Assembly: GCA_016710525.1 (NCBI GenBank)
Contig: JADJVQ010000024.1
Coordinates: forward strand, 49,052-113,051
From: Burkholderiaceae bacterium
GTDB lineage: Bacteria > Pseudomonadota > Gammaproteobacteria > Burkholderiales > Burkholderiaceae_E
Length of the DNA stretch: 64,000 nt
Direction: 5' to 3'
The position numbers and the translations under genes are program-made. Within the stretch, counting starts at the first letter, position 1. Each line of letters starts with the position of its first letter. Under the pieces are notes generated by a model. The model searched no databases. It had not been told where the DNA came from and saw only the letters and a list, made by a program, of their open reading frames with translations. Positions 24,672 through 33,626 of this stretch are shown here, in pieces.

Positions 24672-25370
24672 TCAGGGCAGATCGAACATCAGCACCTCGG
24701 CCTGCTGCCCGCCCGACAGCCGAAACCGCTGTTCGTCGGTGAACTTGGCGGCATCGCCCGCGGCCAGCCGCTGGCCGTTGATCTCGACCGACCCGCGCCC
24801 GACATGCAGGTAGACGCGTCGCCCCGGAGCCACCAGCAGGTCCGCCTGTTCATCGCCATCGAACAGACCGGCATGGACCCGCGCGTCCTGATGCAGCCGG
24901 ACTGACCCCTGCGCACCGTCCGGCGAGGCGATCAGCACCAGCCGGCCGCGTTTGGCCGCCGCGTCGAAATGGCGTTCTTCGTATCCCGGTGCGATGCCGA
25001 TCTGAGCGGGTTCGATCCAGATCTGCAGGAAGTGAGTCTCACCGGCCGCCTCGTGGTTGAATTCCGAATGCATGACGCCGCGCCCGGCGCTCATCCGTTG
25101 CACATCGCCCGGCCGGATCACCGAGCCGTTGCCCATGCTGTCCTTGTGGGCGAGCGCCCCCTCGAAAACGTAGCTGATGATCTCCATGTCGCGGTGGCCA
25201 TGGGTGCCGAAACCCGTGCCTGGCGCGATGCGATCCTCGTTGATCACGCGCAGCGGGCCGAATCCCATGTGCCGGGGATCCTGGTAGCCCGCGAACGAGA
25301 AGCTGTGGAACGACTTGAGCCATCCATGGTCGGCATAACCGCGGTCGGCGCTGGGGCGAAGTTCGATCAT
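24672..25370 (-). CDS. Pirin family protein
   Basis: A 232-residue bicupin. The N-terminal cupin has the metal ligands in FGTHGHRDMEIISYV (His, His, with Glu) and later MHSEFNHEA; the characteristic KSFHSFSFAGYQDP opening is present. Pirins of this kind can act as quercetin 2,3-dioxygenases or as redox-sensitive regulators. AAGGAG precedes the ATG at 25370. It is divergent from a LysR gene 120 bp away, a frequent arrangement in which the LysR protein controls pirin. Confidence 0.93.
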   Translation of the reverse strand: MIELRPSADRGYADHGWLKSFHSFSFAGYQDPRHMGFGPLRVINEDRIAPGTGFGTHGHRDMEIISYVFEGALAHKDSMGNGSVIRPGDVQRMSAGRGVMHSEFNHEAAGETHFLQIWIEPAQIGIAPGYEERHFDAAAKRGRLVLIASPDGAQGSVRLHQDARVHAGLFDGDEQADLLVAPGRRVYLHVGRGSVEINGQRLAAGDAAKFTDEQRFRLSGGQQAEVLMFDLP

Positions 25371-25474
25371 GGTGAGCTCCTTCAGACGGGCGCCACGCAG
25401 GACGCCATGTGGATTCGAAGGTGCCAGTCTAGCGAGCTGGTCAGCAAATTCAGCGCTACAATTCGTGCTCAATA

Positions 25475-25489
25475 TTCAAAGATTTTGAA
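25475..25489. promoter_or_regulatory. LysR-type box abutting the lysR start codon
   Basis: TTCAAAGATTTTGAA is a perfect inverted repeat (6-bp arms, 3-bp centre) that contains a T-N11-A core, the LysR consensus. It ends one base before the ATG of the LysR gene and lies about 105 bp upstream of pirin, so binding could block lysR expression (autoregulation) while acting at the divergent pirin promoter. Confidence 0.6.
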
Positions 25490-25490
25490 C

Positions 25491-26543
25491 ATGCCCCTCT
25501 CGCTCGATGCTCTGGCTGTCCTGGACACGATCGCTCGGCGAGGCAGTTTTGCGGCCGCGGCCGCCGAACTGGGCAAGGTCCCCTCCGCACTCACCTACAC
25601 GGTACGCCGCCTCGAAGACGAGCTCGATGTCCTGATCTTCGACCGGCGCGGCAAGCGCGCCCATCTGACCGCCGCAGGCGAAGAACTGCTCGAGCAGGGC
25701 CGATTACTGATGCGCGCCGCCGACGACCTCGTCTGCCGGGTCAAGGAGCTTGCCAGCGGCTGGGAGGTGGAGCTGCGCATCGCGCTGGACGGGGTTGTTG
25801 CCTTCGAGCGGATGCGCCCTCTGCTCGAAGACTTCTATCGTCTGAACGCGCCGACCCGGCTGCGCTTCTCGTACGAGGTGCTCGATGGCGGCTGGGACGC
25901 CCTGCTGTCGGGACGCGCCGACCTCGCCATCGGGGTGAGCAGCGAAACCCCGGCCGCGGCATTCGCCTCCGGCCTGTACACGGTGCGCCCGCTGGGTGAT
26001 GTCCGTTTCGTGTACTGCGTCGCGCCGCATCACCCGCTGGCTGCGCTGCCCGAGCCCCTCGAGCCCGAGGTGCTGGTCCACCATCGGGCGATCGCGGTCG
26101 CCAACAGTGCCCGCCATCTGCCGCTTCGATCGGCAGTGCTGGTGTCGGGCCAGGCGACGCTGACGGTCGCCACCCTCGAACAGAAAGTCGCCATGCAGGT
26201 GGCCGGTCTGGGGGCCGGTTATCTGCCCGAAGCCTTCGCCCGCCCGCACCTGGCCAGCGGGCGGCTGGTCGAACGCCAGACCACGCGCCGCTCCGAGGCC
26301 GAAGTCGTGCAGTACGCCTGGCGGCGGGCCGCCCGCGGCAAGGCCCAAGCCTGGTGGCTCAGCCGCCTCGAGGTAGCGCGGGTGCGCCGCCAGCTGCTCG
26401 CCGGGCCGCCCGAGCCGCCCGCGGCGCCGTCGCGCACTGCCTCATCCGATGGCTCATCCGCGGCTTCATCCGCGGCATTTTCCGCAGCCCCGAGGGGCGC
26501 GCCCGCCGCCCGTGCGCCGCGAAGGCGCGCCGCGACGGGATGA
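25491..26543 (+). CDS. LysR-family transcriptional regulator
   Basis: A 350-residue regulator. The winged helix-turn-helix is at residues ~3-62 (SLDALAVLDTIARRGSFAAA, then LGKVPSALTYTVRRLEDEL), followed by a periplasmic-binding-protein-like effector domain (GRADLAIGVSSETP, VAGLGAGYLPEAFA). The C-terminus has an unusual ~50-residue Ala/Ser/Pro/Arg-rich tail with small repeats (SSDGSSAASSAAFSAA). It is divergent from pirin and probably regulates it. The stop overlaps the gluQ ATG (ATGA at 26540-26543). No ribosome site is evident because the LysR box fills that space. Confidence 0.92.
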   Translation: MPLSLDALAVLDTIARRGSFAAAAAELGKVPSALTYTVRRLEDELDVLIFDRRGKRAHLTAAGEELLEQGRLLMRAADDLVCRVKELASGWEVELRIALDGVVAFERMRPLLEDFYRLNAPTRLRFSYEVLDGGWDALLSGRADLAIGVSSETPAAAFASGLYTVRPLGDVRFVYCVAPHHPLAALPEPLEPEVLVHHRAIAVANSARHLPLRSAVLVSGQATLTVATLEQKVAMQVAGLGAGYLPEAFARPHLASGRLVERQTTRRSEAEVVQYAWRRAARGKAQAWWLSRLEVARVRRQLLAGPPEPPAAPSRTASSDGSSAASSAAFSAAPRGAPAARAPRRRAATG

Positions 26544-27451
26544 CCGCTGGCGCCGTGCCCCGTTATATCGGTCGGTTCGCGCCCTCGCCCACCGGGCCGC
26601 TGCACGCCGGCTCGCTGGTCGCTGCACTGGCCAGCCGGCTGGACGCGCTGGCCCATCACGGCCATTGGCTTGTCCGCATCGAAGACCTGGATCCGCCCCG
26701 TGAAGTGGCCGGCGCGTCCCTGAAGATCCTCGAGCAGCTGCGCGCTCACGGCTTCGAGCCCGACGGCGAGGTCGTCTTTCAAAGCACGCGCCACGCCCGC
26801 TACGAGGCAGCCTTCGAGCAGCTCCGGGCGATGGGCGCGATCTACCCGTGCTCGTGCACGAGGCGCGAAATCGCCGACTCGCTGCGGGTTCATGGCGCGG
26901 CCCGCGAGCGCCACGACGAACTCGTCTATCCGGGCACCTGCCGTCAAGGCATGGCCGCGGGCCGCACCGCGCGCGCCTGGCGCGTGCGGGTCGCGGACAC
27001 GGTCATCGACTGGTATGACCGCGGCCGGCGAACGTGGTTTCACGAGGCCCTGTCCGATCGGGTCGGCGATTTCGTGCTGCACCGTGCCGACGGTCTATGG
27101 GCCTACCAGCTGGCGGTGGTCGTCGACGATCATCAGCAGGCGGTCACGGACGTGGTGCGCGGCGACGACCTGATCGGATCGACCGCGCGCCAGATCTACC
27201 TGCAGCAGCTGCTGGGCATGCCCAGACCGGGCTATCTGCACGTGCCGGTCGTCACCGACCGGCAGGGCGAAAAGCTGTCGAAGCAGACCGGTGCGCAGGC
27301 CCTGGACGCGGCAAGCGCGCTCGACTCGCTGGAGAAGGCCCTGAGCCACCTGGGTTTGCCGGAAACCGGGGCGCCGAACCTCGAACTGTTCTGGTCAGGC
27401 GCCGTCCAACGATGGCGCGAGTCGCACTGGATGGGCGCCGCGCCGGCGTGA
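26540..27451 (+). CDS. gluQ: Glutamyl-Q tRNA(Asp) synthetase
   Basis: A 303-residue truncated glutamyl-tRNA synthetase paralogue that lacks the anticodon-binding domain. It attaches glutamate to queuosine in tRNA(Asp). The HIGH-type motif is FAPSPTGPLHAGSLVAAL and the KMSKS-type motif is GEKLSKQTGA. The zinc site Cys residues are present (CSCTRREI, then YPGTC). IEDLDPPREV is conserved. The length is normal for GluQRS. In enterics it follows dksA; here it is translationally coupled to a LysR gene instead. Confidence 0.96.
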   Translation: MTAGAVPRYIGRFAPSPTGPLHAGSLVAALASRLDALAHHGHWLVRIEDLDPPREVAGASLKILEQLRAHGFEPDGEVVFQSTRHARYEAAFEQLRAMGAIYPCSCTRREIADSLRVHGAARERHDELVYPGTCRQGMAAGRTARAWRVRVADTVIDWYDRGRRTWFHEALSDRVGDFVLHRADGLWAYQLAVVVDDHQQAVTDVVRGDDLIGSTARQIYLQQLLGMPRPGYLHVPVVTDRQGEKLSKQTGAQALDAASALDSLEKALSHLGLPETGAPNLELFWSGAVQRWRESHWMGAAPA

Positions 27452-27467
27452 AACCCGAGGCCGGCGC

Positions 27468-29015
27468 TCAGGCCTTCTTGCCGCCCAGCAGAGCGGCCAC
27501 GGGGCGCGCCGACTGGCGCCGGCGCATCGCGGCGCCGCCGGACGGCTGACCGGCCTCTTCGGTCACCACCTCGGGTTGCGTCGGCGGCTCGTAGGGCTTG
27601 TAGAAGAACGGATCCTGGGAATACCCCGGCAGCTTCGCCCGCGACGGATAGCCCGTCGGCCGGCTGTCGCGTCGCGGAGCGCTGGCCGTTTCGCGTGCTT
27701 CGCGCGGTTCGCGGGTTTCGCGCGGTTCGCGGGTTTCCCGAGCTTCGCGCGGCTCGCGGGTTTCGCGCGGGGGGCGCGCCTCTCTCGCCTCGCGCGGCGG
27801 GCGGCCTTCGGCGCGGCCATGGGACTCGCCGGCCACGCGCTCGGGGCGCCCACCGGGCACTTCCAGGGTCTGCTGGGGCAGCTCGCGCTTGAGCAGCTTC
27901 TGGATGCCGTCGAGCAGCCGCTCGTCGGCGGCCGACATCAGCGACAGGGCGACGCCGCTCGCGCCAGCGCGCCCGGTGCGCCCGATCCGGTGAATGTAGT
28001 CCTCGGGCGAATACGGCAGATCGTAGTTGATCACCGCGGGCAACTCGGCAATGTCCAGGCCGCGGGCCGCGACATCGGTCGCCACCAGGATGGCGATCTC
28101 GCCCTTCTTGAACGCCTCCAGTGTGGCCAGGCGTTCCTGCTGGCTCTTGTCGCCGTGGATCGCACTGGCGTTCAGGCCGTCTTTCTCGAGCTGGCGGGCA
28201 AGACGTCCGGCGCCGATCTTGGTATTGGTGAAGACGATCACCTGCGAGAGCGCCCGCTCGCGCACCAGCTGAGCCACCGCCACGCGCTTGCTCTCGGCAT
28301 CGGCGACGCGGAACACCAGCTGCTCGACGTTCTCGGCCGCCGCGTTGCGGCGCGCGACTTCGATCGACACCGGATGCTGCAGGAAGGTTTCGGCCAGCTT
28401 GCGGATTTCGCCGGAGAAAGTCGCCGAGAACATCAGGTTCTGGCGCACCGGGGGCAGCAGGTTGATGATCCGCTGGATATCCGGCAGGAACCCCATGTCG
28501 AGCATGCGGTCGGCTTCGTCCATGACGAAGACGTCCGCCCCGCCCAGCGAAATGGTGCGCTGGCCGACGTGATCGAGCAGACGCCCCGGCGTGGCGATCA
28601 CGATTTCAGCCCCCTGGCGCAGGGCCGCGATCTGCGGCGCGATGTCGACGCCGCCGAACACCACCGCGGCCCGCAGTCCGGTGTACTTGGCGTACTCGCG
28701 CACATTGGCGTAGATCTGATCGGCCAACTCGCGGGTCGGCGCGAGAATCAGCGCCCTCACCGGGTGGCGTGCCGGAGACGCACTGGTGTTGGCGTGCGGC
28801 ATCAGGCGCTGCAGGATCGGGAGCGCGAATCCGGCGGTCTTGCCGGTACCGGTCTGCGCCGCGCCCATGACATCGCGCCCTTGCAGCACGATGGGGATCG
28901 CCTGCACCTGGATAGGCGTGGGCTCTCGATAACCGAGTTCGGTCACCGCGCGCAGGATGGGATCGGCCAGGCCGAAATCGTCGAAAGTGGTGACGCTTGG
29001 TGTGGTGGTATTCAA
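27468..29015 (-). CDS. DEAD-box ATP-dependent RNA helicase, RhlE-like
   Basis: A 515-residue helicase with all core motifs: Q motif (TFDDFGLADPI, PTPIQ), motif I AQTGTGKTAGF, Ia PTRELADQI, II VMDEADRMLDMG, III SATFS, IV VIVFTNTK, V ATDVAARGLDI and VI HRIGRTGRAG. The ~130-residue tail is basic and disordered, with an Arg-Glu repeat (REPRETREP) and an RNA-binding-like end. It resembles RhlE, which acts in ribosome assembly and mRNA decay. The only plausible start is TTG at 29015. The leader upstream is divergent to the exonuclease gene. Confidence 0.93.
   Translation of the reverse strand: MNTTTPSVTTFDDFGLADPILRAVTELGYREPTPIQVQAIPIVLQGRDVMGAAQTGTGKTAGFALPILQRLMPHANTSASPARHPVRALILAPTRELADQIYANVREYAKYTGLRAAVVFGGVDIAPQIAALRQGAEIVIATPGRLLDHVGQRTISLGGADVFVMDEADRMLDMGFLPDIQRIINLLPPVRQNLMFSATFSGEIRKLAETFLQHPVSIEVARRNAAAENVEQLVFRVADAESKRVAVAQLVRERALSQVIVFTNTKIGAGRLARQLEKDGLNASAIHGDKSQQERLATLEAFKKGEIAILVATDVAARGLDIAELPAVINYDLPYSPEDYIHRIGRTGRAGASGVALSLMSAADERLLDGIQKLLKRELPQQTLEVPGGRPERVAGESHGRAEGRPPREAREARPPRETREPREARETREPRETREPREARETASAPRRDSRPTGYPSRAKLPGYSQDPFFYKPYEPPTQPEVVTEEAGQPSGGAAMRRRQSARPVAALLGGKKA
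27689..27800. repeat. Degenerate tandem repeat encoding an Arg-Glu-rich helicase tail
   Basis: Nine- and eighteen-base units such as CGCGGTTCGCGGGTTTCG recur here and encode RETREP/REARET units of the RhlE-like tail. Arg-Glu repeats are common in RNA-binding, phase-separating helicase tails; the near-identity of adjacent units points to recent expansion. Confidence 0.7.
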
Positions 29016-29191
29016 TGGCTGTGGGGCCGGGCTGATGCCGGGGCCCGCAAAAAAGGGATCGGGCGATGAAATGCCCGGGCTGGGCCCGGCGCATCCAAAT
29101 CAACCCCCTATTGTCCCCCATTCGCAGCAGGACGCAAACAGGCGCGGGCGCAGCTCGGCCGCAATGGCGGGTTCCCGACGAGCGGCGGACT

Positions 29192-29211
29192 TATACTGTA
29201 TTTATTCCCAG
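29192..29211 (+). promoter_or_regulatory. LexA-like box overlapping a -10 element
   Basis: TACTGTATTTATTCCCAG contains CTGT-N8-CCAG (29196-29211), one base off the LexA consensus CTGT-N8-ACAG with its AT-rich centre. It overlaps a TATACT -10-like hexamer (29192-29197) and ends 22 bp before the ATG of a DnaQ/Cho-like repair nuclease gene. SOS control of that gene is therefore plausible; E. coli cho is a known LexA target. Confidence 0.55.
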
Positions 29212-29232
29212 ATATCCCCGATAAGCATCCTC

Positions 29233-30664
29233 ATGCCGTTCGCACCGCGGATCGCCTTCGTCGACGTCGAAACCACAGGCACCTCGCCCGCCAATTGCCG
29301 GATCACCGAAGTCGCCATCGTCCGCGTCACCGAGGAGGGCGAACGCGTGGCGGTCGACGAATGGCATTCGCTGGTCAATCCGCAGGGGCCGATCCCACCC
29401 GAGATCCGCTTTCTGACCGGCATCACCGATGCCATGGTCGCGCACGCGCCCACCTTCGCCGAACTCGCACCCACGATCCTCGAGCGCCTCGAAGGCGCGG
29501 TGTTCGTGGCGCACCAGGCCCGCTTCGACTATGGATTCATCCGCGCCGAACTCGAACGCGCCGGCCATGGCTTCACCGCACGCACCCTGTGCACGGTGCG
29601 GCTGTCGCGTCTGATGGACCCCGATCGCGCGCCTCACACGCTGGATGCCATCGTGGCGCGGTACCGGCTCAACGTGACCGAACGGCATCGCGCGCTGGGC
29701 GATGCGCAGGCCCTGTGGCTGTTCGTCCAGGCGCTGGCACGGCGCCACTCGGCCATCGCCCTGCGCCAGGCGGCGTCACGACTGCTGCAGCATCCAGGCC
29801 TGCCTGCGCACCTGGGCGCCGACGCCCTGGCAGCGGTTCCGCCGGCGCCCGGGGTCTACGCTCTGCTGGGCCAGAACGGCCAGCCGCTGTACGTCGGCCG
29901 CAGCGCCAACCTGCGCCGGCGCATCGCCAGCCATTTCAGCGCCGACCCGACCCGCGAGCGCGCGGTTCGGCTGGCCAGCGAAACCCATCGCCTGGAGTGG
30001 CGCCAGACCGCGGGAGAACTGGGCGCGCGCCTGCTCGAGGGCCACTGGATCCGAACCCGGCAGCCAAGCCACAACATCGCACAGCGCCGCACCCAGCCGG
30101 TCTTCGTGCGGATCGACGACGAACCGGCGCGCCCCCGCATCGTCCCGGCAGACTTGCTTGCGCCCGAGGCTGCGCAGGGTCTGTTCGGCCCCTTCGCATC
30201 GCGCGCCGGGGCCCGGGCCCTGCTGCTGCAGGCCGCCGGTCAGGCGGGCCTATGCCTGGCCACCCTGGGACTGGAACGGCGCGCGCCCGGACAGGCCTGC
30301 TTCCGCCATCAGCTCGGCCGATGCGCGGGCGCCTGCATCGGCCAGCGCGCGCCGGCACTCGAGGCGCAGGCGCTGCGCGCCGCGATGGCCGCCCACCGGA
30401 TGCCGGCCTGGCCCGGCGCGCAGCCGATCGCCCTGGTCGAATCCGCGCCCGGTGCGCCGCCCGACTGGCATGTGTTCTGGCAATGGCGGCATCTGGGTTC
30501 GGCGCACGACGAGGCCGCGGCACGCGAGCTGGCCGCGCGCCACCGGCCGCCCGGCGGGGCCCAGGGCCGTACCGGCCCCCGCCATCGAGCCCGAGGTCTA
30601 TCGCCTGCTGCGAGCCCGCCTTGCCGCAGGCCCATCCGCCCCGGGGCGGTTCGTGGAACTCTGA
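29233..30664 (+). CDS. DnaQ-type exonuclease fused to GIY-YIG (Cho/UvrC-like) nuclease, frameshifted
   Basis: A predicted DNA-repair nuclease of about 476 residues once a frameshift is corrected. The N-terminal DEDDh 3'-5' exonuclease has FVDVETTGTS, VAHQARFDYGFI and HRALGDAQALW; the second part is a UvrC-type GIY-YIG domain (PPAPGVYALL, PLYVGRSANLRRRI), followed by a Cys-containing stretch (CFRHQLGRCAGACIG) as in Cho/UvrC relatives. The family C-terminus (AIEPEVYRLLRARL) is in the next frame, ending at 30664; an extra G in the GGGG run at 30556-30559 would explain this. Unshifted, the frame runs on into the next gene. A LexA-like box precedes it. Confidence 0.85.
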
Positions 30665-30687
30665 GCGCGGTGCTATACCATCGGGGT

Positions 30688-31284
30688 ATGTCCGACACCT
30701 CCTCACTTCGCCAGCGGCTGTCCCGGGCCGGTGCGGCATCACTGGTTCTCAGCCTGCTCTGCGCCTGCCAGGCACTGCTGCCCGAAATGAACACCAAGAC
30801 TCAGGTTCCCTGGGAGACCTTCGGGGCCGCCCGCGACGTCATCGAACGCATCAAGGTGGACGAAACCCGGCGCGAACAGCTGTCGGCCGACGGGCTCGAC
30901 CCCTACAAGAATCCGGCGGTCACCCTGCTGACCTACACCGACATCGTGCAGCGCTTTGCCATCGGCTCTGCCGTGCGCCCCGAAGAACTCGATCGTGGCA
31001 TCCGTGCCTGCCTGGCGGCCGGCAAGCGGTGCACCGGCTACTCGATCGCGGCGCGCAACAACAAGCGCGAACGGGTCGGCAATTTCTGGCTCGATTCCCT
31101 GAACTTCCGCCAGGAGACCGACGTCTCCGGCTGGACCTTCAATGCGCTGATCATCATGGTCGATGATGTCGTGGTGTTCACCGTGTTCGGTGGCCAGCCC
31201 AAGATCCTCGAACATGAGGTCGTGCGCAATCCGCTGGGACCTCTGCAGTCCTGGGGCGAACGGGTCCCGTCCCTCATCCGCTGA
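30688..31284 (+). CDS. Putative lipoprotein of unknown function
   Basis: A 198-residue protein. The N-terminus (LSRAGAASLVLSLLCACQAL) is a lipoprotein signal with LCAC as the lipobox, so it should be membrane anchored. The remainder is mixed alpha/beta with TWELVE-residue-scale motifs I do not recognise (PWETFGAARDVIERIKVDE; LTYTDIVQRFAIG). It follows the exonuclease gene by 24 bp and ends within the last bases of the MarR-GNAT gene, tail to tail. I cannot assign a family. Confidence 0.75.
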   Translation: MSDTSSLRQRLSRAGAASLVLSLLCACQALLPEMNTKTQVPWETFGAARDVIERIKVDETRREQLSADGLDPYKNPAVTLLTYTDIVQRFAIGSAVRPEELDRGIRACLAAGKRCTGYSIAARNNKRERVGNFWLDSLNFRQETDVSGWTFNALIIMVDDVVVFTVFGGQPKILEHEVVRNPLGPLQSWGERVPSLIR

Positions 31285-32239
31285 CCGGGCGGCGCAGCGC
31301 CAGCACCCAGTTCTGGCCGACCAGCTCGTGGCCGAAGCTGGTGTGCCGCTCTTCCGATACCTTGACGAAACCCTTGCGTTCATAGATGCGCCGGGCGGCG
31401 CCCAGGATGTCGTTGGTCCAGAGCATCAGCCGCCGGTAACCGATCTCGCGCGCCCGGTCGATGCACGCCTGGACCAGTTGGTCGCCGACCCCCTGGCCGC
31501 GCGCCGACGGCTCGACGTACAGCAGGCGCAGCTGCCCCACCGTGGCCGAGCGCCGCACCAGGAACACCGAGCCCACGACGTCGGACCCGCGCTGGGCAAG
31601 CCAGCACGCTTCCCGCTGCGGGTCGAAGCGCTCGATGAAATGGGCCCCGATGTGCGCGATCAGGGCCTCGAAGCGGTTGTCCCAGCCGTATTCCTGTGCA
31701 TAGAGCACTGCCTGGCGATGCACGATCCAGCCGATGTCGCCCGGCTGATGCGCGCGCAGCGTGATCGCGGACGGCGCGGCGGTCTGCCGAGGGTCGGCCG
31801 ACTCGAGTGCCAGCAAGCCCGTGATGGTGTCCATCGCCGCCAGCAGCTCGGTCTGCTGGCCGAGGGTCAGCACCTGGAGCTGCCCGGCCACCTGGCGGCG
31901 TGCGGCGCGATCGAGGTCATTGAAGGCCTTGCGACCCGCCGCGGTCACGCGCAGCTGAAAGGCGCGCCGGTCGGTGGCCAGGGGGGAGCGGCTCACCAGA
32001 CCCGCACGGGTCAGGGTGGCGATCAGCCGGCTGGCCTGTGCGGCATCCATGGCCAGCGCCTGGCACAGCTGGGTGGCTGTGCACTGTCCGCGCGTGGCGA
32101 TTTCGAACAGCATGCGGGCCTGCCCCAGGGACCATGGCGAACCATGCATCCCCTTGCCCAGCACGCCCAGCGCGGTGGTATACGACCGATTGAATCGGCG
32201 CACCTGGTCGATCGGATCCATGGGCTCGGGACGGGTCAT
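31274..32239 (-). CDS. MarR-GNAT fusion regulator/acetyltransferase
   Basis: A 321-residue protein with two domains. Residues ~1-150 are a MarR-type winged helix (SLGQARMLFEIATRG, ATQLCQALAMDAAQASRLI, SPLATDRRAFQLRVTAAG). Residues ~160-315 are a GNAT N-acetyltransferase with the acetyl-CoA loop YVEPSARGQGVGDQLV and a C-terminal YERKGFVKV. The fusion is a known architecture; the target is usually unknown. GGGGGAG lies just before the ATG at 32239. A strong palindrome about 80 bp upstream lies between this gene and the divergent FIST gene and is its likely operator. Confidence 0.93.
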   Translation of the reverse strand: MTRPEPMDPIDQVRRFNRSYTTALGVLGKGMHGSPWSLGQARMLFEIATRGQCTATQLCQALAMDAAQASRLIATLTRAGLVSRSPLATDRRAFQLRVTAAGRKAFNDLDRAARRQVAGQLQVLTLGQQTELLAAMDTITGLLALESADPRQTAAPSAITLRAHQPGDIGWIVHRQAVLYAQEYGWDNRFEALIAHIGAHFIERFDPQREACWLAQRGSDVVGSVFLVRRSATVGQLRLLYVEPSARGQGVGDQLVQACIDRAREIGYRRLMLWTNDILGAARRIYERKGFVKVSEERHTSFGHELVGQNWVLALRRPVSG

Positions 32240-32319
32240 CGGGTCTCCCCCGCGGTGGTGGGCGGGCGCGGTTCGAGGCGCCGGTTCGGAGCGTGCGCGC
32301 ACCGGTTTGAACAATTCAG

Positions 32320-32340
32320 TTGATTGATTATATCAATCAA
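32320..32340. promoter_or_regulatory. 21-bp MarR-type operator palindrome
   Basis: The arms TTGATTGAT (32320-32328) and ATCAATCAA (32332-32340) are perfectly complementary around a TAT centre, and the site is AT-rich in a GC-rich genome. It lies between the divergent MarR-GNAT (start 32239) and FIST (start 32478) genes. Size and symmetry fit a MarR dimer, so autoregulation plus control of the FIST/kinase operon is likely. Confidence 0.8.
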
Positions 32341-32477
32341 TTTCACCGCCGGTGCACCGCGGCCGCGAACCGCGTGGGACCGGATGACCGGGGCTGCAGC
32401 GGCTCTGTTCAGACGAACAAGAACGGGATCCAGGGTTCACCATCAGGCCCGACAGCGGCTTTCAGCGAGATCCTCCC

Positions 32478-33626
32478 ATGCACATGGCTCAGATTACCGT
32501 CTCTCCCGAGCAGGCGGTCGACGACCAGACCCTCGCGCCGATCCGCGCCATCGACCCCCATCTGGTGCTGGTCTTCGGTCCGACCGCGCGCTTTCGCAAT
32601 TCGCAGCTGGCCGACGCGCTGGCGCTGGCGCTGCCCGATTCGCTGCGCATGGGCTGCTCGTCCTCCGGACAGATCGACGGCCTGTCGGTCCTCGATCACG
32701 AAACCGTCATCACCGGCGTGCGATTTCGCGAGGCCGCGCTGGCCTTGCGCTCGGAAAGGGTGGCCGACAGCGCCGATTCGGCCCCTGCCGGGCGCCGGCT
32801 GGCCCGCCAGCTGGCCGGCACCGGCCTGCACACGCTGATCATCCTGGCCTGCGGCGTCGACATCAATGGCAGCGCGCTGATCGCGGGCCTCGCGGCGGAA
32901 CTCGGCGACGGGGTCAAGCTGGTCGGCGGACTGGCCGGCGACGATGGCGCCTTCGAGCGCACCTTCACGATGTGCGGCGCAACGATCAGCGACCGCGACG
33001 TGGTGGCCCTGGCAATCTGCAGCGAATCGATTGCCGTGGCGCATGGCACCTTCGGCGGCTGGGAGCCGTTCGGGCTGGCCAGGCGGATCACCCGCTGCGA
33101 AGGCAACCTGCTGTTCCCGCTCGACGACGAGCCGGCGCTGGCCATCTACGAACGCTACCTCGGCAGTCACGCCGCCGACCTGCCGGCCTCCGGTCTGCTG
33201 TTTCCGTTGTCGGTGATGGATCCGGACCAAAAGCCCATGGGCCTGACCCGGACCATTCTGGGCATCGATCGCGAGCGGGGCGCCCTGCTGCTGGCCGGCG
33301 ACCTCCCGTCCGACGGATACGTGCAGCTGATGCACGCGAGCACCGACCAGCTGGTCACCGGTGCCGAGGCCGCGGCGCAGGCCACTCGCGCACGACTGGC
33401 CGCAGACGCGCCGGGGCTTGCCCTGCTGGTGAGCTGCATCGGCCGCAAGCTGGTGATGGGCACCCGCACCGACGAGGAGGTCGAGGCGGTCGTCGACATC
33501 CTGCCGGCGGGCAGCCGGATCGCGGGCTTCTATTCGAACGGCGAGATCAGTCCGCTGCTCGAGACGGTCGGCTGCGGACTCCACAATCAGACGATGACCA
33601 TCAGCTTTCTGCACGAACGCGCATGA
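32478..33626 (+). CDS. FIST-domain sensor protein
   Basis: A 382-residue protein with FIST N- and C-terminal domains (HLVLVFGPTARFRNSQLAD, MGCSSSGQIDG, GGLAGDDGAFERTF, and the C-terminal LVSCIGRKLVMG, AGFYSNGEISP). FIST domains are intracellular sensory modules thought to bind small ligands such as amino acids and occur with signalling proteins. The start may be 32478 or the ATG two codons later. The stop overlaps the start of the hybrid kinase (ATGA at 33623-33626), so the FIST protein is probably its cytoplasmic sensor partner. Confidence 0.93.
   Translation: MHMAQITVSPEQAVDDQTLAPIRAIDPHLVLVFGPTARFRNSQLADALALALPDSLRMGCSSSGQIDGLSVLDHETVITGVRFREAALALRSERVADSADSAPAGRRLARQLAGTGLHTLIILACGVDINGSALIAGLAAELGDGVKLVGGLAGDDGAFERTFTMCGATISDRDVVALAICSESIAVAHGTFGGWEPFGLARRITRCEGNLLFPLDDEPALAIYERYLGSHAADLPASGLLFPLSVMDPDQKPMGLTRTILGIDRERGALLLAGDLPSDGYVQLMHASTDQLVTGAEAAAQATRARLAADAPGLALLVSCIGRKLVMGTRTDEEVEAVVDILPAGSRIAGFYSNGEISPLLETVGCGLHNQTMTISFLHERA

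Noticed and set aside
29020..29060. Possible terminator hairpin in the rhlE leader (GGGCC/GGCCC near a run of A)
   Set aside because: The arms do not pair well and the placement is upstream of the helicase start. I could not support it as a terminator or a riboregulator.
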